Below, one piece after another: positions 61,762 to 64,000 of a DNA stretch of 64,000 nucleotides; position 1 is the stretch's first letter; each line of letters starts with the position of its first letter. The position numbers and the translations under genes were made by a program. The stretch spans positions 3,315,501 to 3,379,500 of the forward strand of contig NC_134108.1 in NCBI RefSeq assembly GCF_040939455.1, in the 5' to 3' direction. The notes below the pieces were generated by a model. It was not told the DNA's origin. It did not search any database and saw nothing but the letters and a program-made list of their open reading frames with translations. This stretch comes from Microcebus murinus (taxonomy: Eukaryota; Chordata; Mammalia; Primates; Cheirogaleidae).

Positions 61762-62194
61762 GCCTTTACAGAGTGCTGCACAGCTTTAATGCCGAATAGG
61801 AGCACTGGTCCTTCGTATTTCAGGAAAGCACATGGTTAAAGGAGTTCTTATATTTTCCGTGACGCCTCCCACAGACTGCAAAGGCTGCCGGCAGCGCGGG
61901 GCCCGCGCAGTAGGTGTGGGCTGCCGTGGTGTCTGTCCCTGTCCCTGCCTCTAGCACCTGCGGAAACGTGGGGGGCCTAGGAGGGCGGTGGCTGGGGTCA
62001 TCCTGCCTGCCTCTCGCTGTCTGGGGAGCCCGAGGCCAGGAAGGAGCCTCTTCTCTTCGGCCTGCGTTCCCACCCCGACATCGACACGCTACTGAGGTGT
62101 CACGCGCTCAGACAGAGGGGACGCACCTGTTACGGCGTCTTCCGGGGCTTGGGGTACAAGTGAAGGAATGGACCCAGGGCCCCACCGTGTGGAG
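61762..62194. other. Unique GC-rich sequence
   Basis: GC-rich from 61870. A 97-codon frame lacks any domain. No gene supported. Confidence 0.3.
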
Positions 62195-62604
62195 CCAAAG
62201 TAGATAGACTAAAGATGGCTCCTGTAAATCTAAAATGGAGTCAGTCTTGCTCTAACTATTAGTAAAAGTTCCCAGAGGAAGCTCCTAGGAGAGGGAGGAG
62301 GGAGTTGAGGAGACCTGCTCCCCAAAAGAATAGAGAGGTCCTGTTCCAGGAAAAGCCCCTTGTCCCTCAATGTGCCTTTCCACTGTTCGCTTGATTAACG
62401 ACTAACCGCGGAGTTCTGCTTCTGTGATTGCTCGCTTGCATGGCTGCCAGCCCCAAAGGCAGAAGAAAACCGCAAAGGCTTTGTTCGGGGCTGCGTCACC
62501 CTCCTTGCATGGAGTGGTGACAGCCCCTGCGCAGGTATCAGTAAACTAATTTGGCTGACTGGATTCTGGTGTCCGAGGACCCTTGATTCGCTGGTTTACA
62601 ACAG
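62195..62604 (+). mobile_element. Probable endogenous retroviral solo LTR
   Basis: The composition and 3' end look like a retroviral LTR. It has AAAATGGAGTCAGTCTTGCT early, then CCCCTTGTCCCTCAATGTGC, a late AGTAAACTAATTTGGCTGAC, and it ends GATTCGCTGGTTTACAACA. A TGTGGAGCC start gives TG...CA ends. No clear target-site duplication or internal viral sequence is seen, so the ends are tentative. Confidence 0.45.
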
Positions 62605-62874
62605 GGCCCGTGGTGTGAGGGGGACCGAAGTATCTAGGGTGTGGAGCAGCTGGGACAGACAGGCCTGGCGGGGCTCACAGAGGGTCCCAGATGTCCCAGG
62701 TTCGGGGAAAGGCTGCAGACGCCTCCCTCCCTGTGGGTTGGCCGCTGCGCCGGGCGCTGTGGTCAGGGGCTGGGAGCAGAGCCCTGCAGGCCAGGAGGCC
62801 ACAAACATGCAGGTGACGCATCAATGGCACCGTGGCCCGCTCATTCTCTGTGGACAGCACTTCACACTCCCGGA
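62605..62874. other. Unique GC-rich sequence
   Basis: Overlapping frames on both strands; nothing recognised. Confidence 0.3.
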
Positions 62875-62884
62875 GGCTTTCTTT

Positions 62885-63134
62885 CCTTTCTTTTTTTTTT
62901 TGTTTGAAACAGAGTCTCACTCTGTTGCCCAGGCTAGAGTGAGTGCCGTGGCGTCAGCCTAGCTCACAGCAACCCCACACTCCCAGGCTCAAGCGATCCT
63001 CCTGCCTCAGCCTCCCGAGTAGCTGGGACTACAGGCATGCGCCACCATGCCCGGCTGATTTTTTCTATTTTTAGCTGTTTGGCTAATTTCTTTCTATTTA
63101 TAGTAGAGATGGGGGTCTTGCTCTTGCTCAGGCT
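62885..63134 (-). mobile_element. 5'-truncated lemur-type Alu, antisense
   Basis: T-rich tail, AGAGTCTCACTCTGTTGCCC, CAGCCTCCCGAGTAGCTGGG, ACCATGCCCGGCTGATTTTT, then the linker and part of the left monomer up to GCTCTTGCTCAGGCT. The rest of the left monomer is missing. A 10-bp target-site duplication, GGCTTTCTTT, lies at 62875-62884 and 63135-63144. Confidence 0.93.
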
Positions 63135-63144
63135 GGCTTTCTTT

Positions 63145-63912
63145 TAAAGTGCTCCTTACAGTGGGGTTTTTGCTTTATGATTTCTGTCCTGCTGAAAAGA
63201 CAGGGAGGTAATGAGTTGATAACGTCTCTCGCGGCTGCGGCAAAGACAGGGTTGGTGTGTAACGCCGCAGAGCCGGAGGCATGTGTGAGGATCACAGATG
63301 CGAGCTTCTCTGAGCCGCAGTCCAAATCTGGTCCTGGGGTTTCTGTCTCTGATGAAAAGAGATTCTTTGTGGAAGAATGTAGCAGGAAAGATGAATCGAG
63401 CATCTCTGACCCTGCTCTGGGCGCGCCGTTGATACTCATTCGGGCCGTGTTGCTGGAGCTGCCCTCCCTGGGTGCGAGAGAGATGCCCCTTACTCTGCAG
63501 GATACAGGGGGCTCCCGGGAGAAGGTGACCCCAAGGGACACCCAGTGACACTCTCCCCTTTGGATCTCTGCCCAAACACCATCCACCAAGGAGTATTTGG
63601 GGAAGAAAGGTAACCAGATTAAATCAGACCAGACCCATGCTCAGTTGTTTCAAGCTTCTTTTGAGAAGCAATATGTTATTTTGTTTTATTAATATTTAAG
63701 TCAAGATTTAGAATCAATATATTCTTCTGGCGACAGGATAGTAAGCCGTTCTCAATCTCTCTCTCTCTCAGTGTGGTGATCATTTAAAATCCTTAAAATA
63801 AAAGGGGTAGGTAAACATGCCTCAACCGGGATTTGATAGAAAAAAGTGAATCTAATTGAATATTTGCTTTTAATGCATATAACTTTAGAATATTAAATAA
63901 CTCAGTAACAAT
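63145..63912. other. Unique sequence
   Basis: Open frames of 123 (+) and 153 (-) codons overlap almost completely at 63128-63589 and neither shows a domain. A TC run lies near 63756-63770. Confidence 0.35.
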
Positions 63913-64000
63913 TTATTCAGCATATATTCAACCAGCGCTTATCAAACTCTTACAATGTAGGCGTCTTCTGCCAAGCCCTACAGTTAACAAGATGACCAAG
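63913..64000 (-). repeat. L2 LINE 3' end, antisense, cut by window edge
   Basis: TTTATTCAGCATATATTCAA, CCAGCGCTTATCAAACTCTT and CCTACAGTTAACAAGATGA fit the reverse of the L2 3' end. It runs off the window. Confidence 0.5.

Noticed and set aside
63128..63589. Overlapping 153-codon (-) and 123-codon (+) frames
   Set aside because: Both strands are open over the same bases and neither has a domain, start context or splice support that favours it.

Overview
This is mammalian nuclear DNA, almost certainly from a strepsirrhine primate and most likely a lemur. The main evidence is the SINE content. There are six dimeric, 7SL-derived Alu copies of a lineage that carries a segment reading TTAATTGGCCAACT-GATATATA between the two monomers, plus LINE-1 copies with a matching young 3' end. 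Older layers are shared with all placental mammals: MIR, L2, L1M/HAL1-like LINEs, MLT1-like LTRs, Tigger, MER20 and mariner. No bacterial, plasmid or CRISPR feature is present. No new multi-gene system was found.

Layout. Bases 155-615 hold a short TA-flanked pogo/mariner-type DNA transposon. Bases 848-9407 hold the last four exons, on the + strand, of one spliced protein gene. The exons join in a single open frame of 134 codons with matching splice phases, and a stop codon and AATAAA signals follow. Its product is a Lys/Glu-rich, probably coiled-coil C-terminus that I do not recognise. Its introns carry a 5'-truncated antisense L1, a MIR, a full-length but decayed mariner (6463-7708) and an Alu. 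Bases 10-21 kb hold unique and GC-rich DNA with MIR, L2, L1M and LTR fragments and a Tigger fragment. Bases 21.5-24.6 kb are an old sense-strand L1M/HAL1-type LINE. Bases 24.7-42 kb are mostly unique and GC-rich. They contain CpG-dense patches, an 18/19-bp minisatellite (36337-36631), a MER20 and a local ~185-bp direct duplication (38517 and 38916). Bases 42-52 kb contain Alu, Tigger, L1MA and MLT1 copies, a 19/22-bp minisatellite (49181-49558) and, just after it, one candidate CpG-rich exon (49584-49661).

Bases 53.7-55.3 kb form a nested inverted repeat: an outer ~185-bp pair of arms encloses two head-to-head Alus. Bases 55.6-59.8 kb are an old L1 into which a 5'-truncated Alu and a younger, internally inverted (twin-primed) L1 have inserted, each with clear target-site duplications. 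The last 4 kb hold another young Alu, a probable LTR, a truncated antisense Alu and the edge of an L2.

Apart from the gene tail at the left edge and the candidate exon at 49.6 kb, I see no convincing protein-coding gene. The many long open frames in GC-rich stretches overlap each other on both strands and look like chance. Repeat family names below come from remembered consensus sequences, not from a search.
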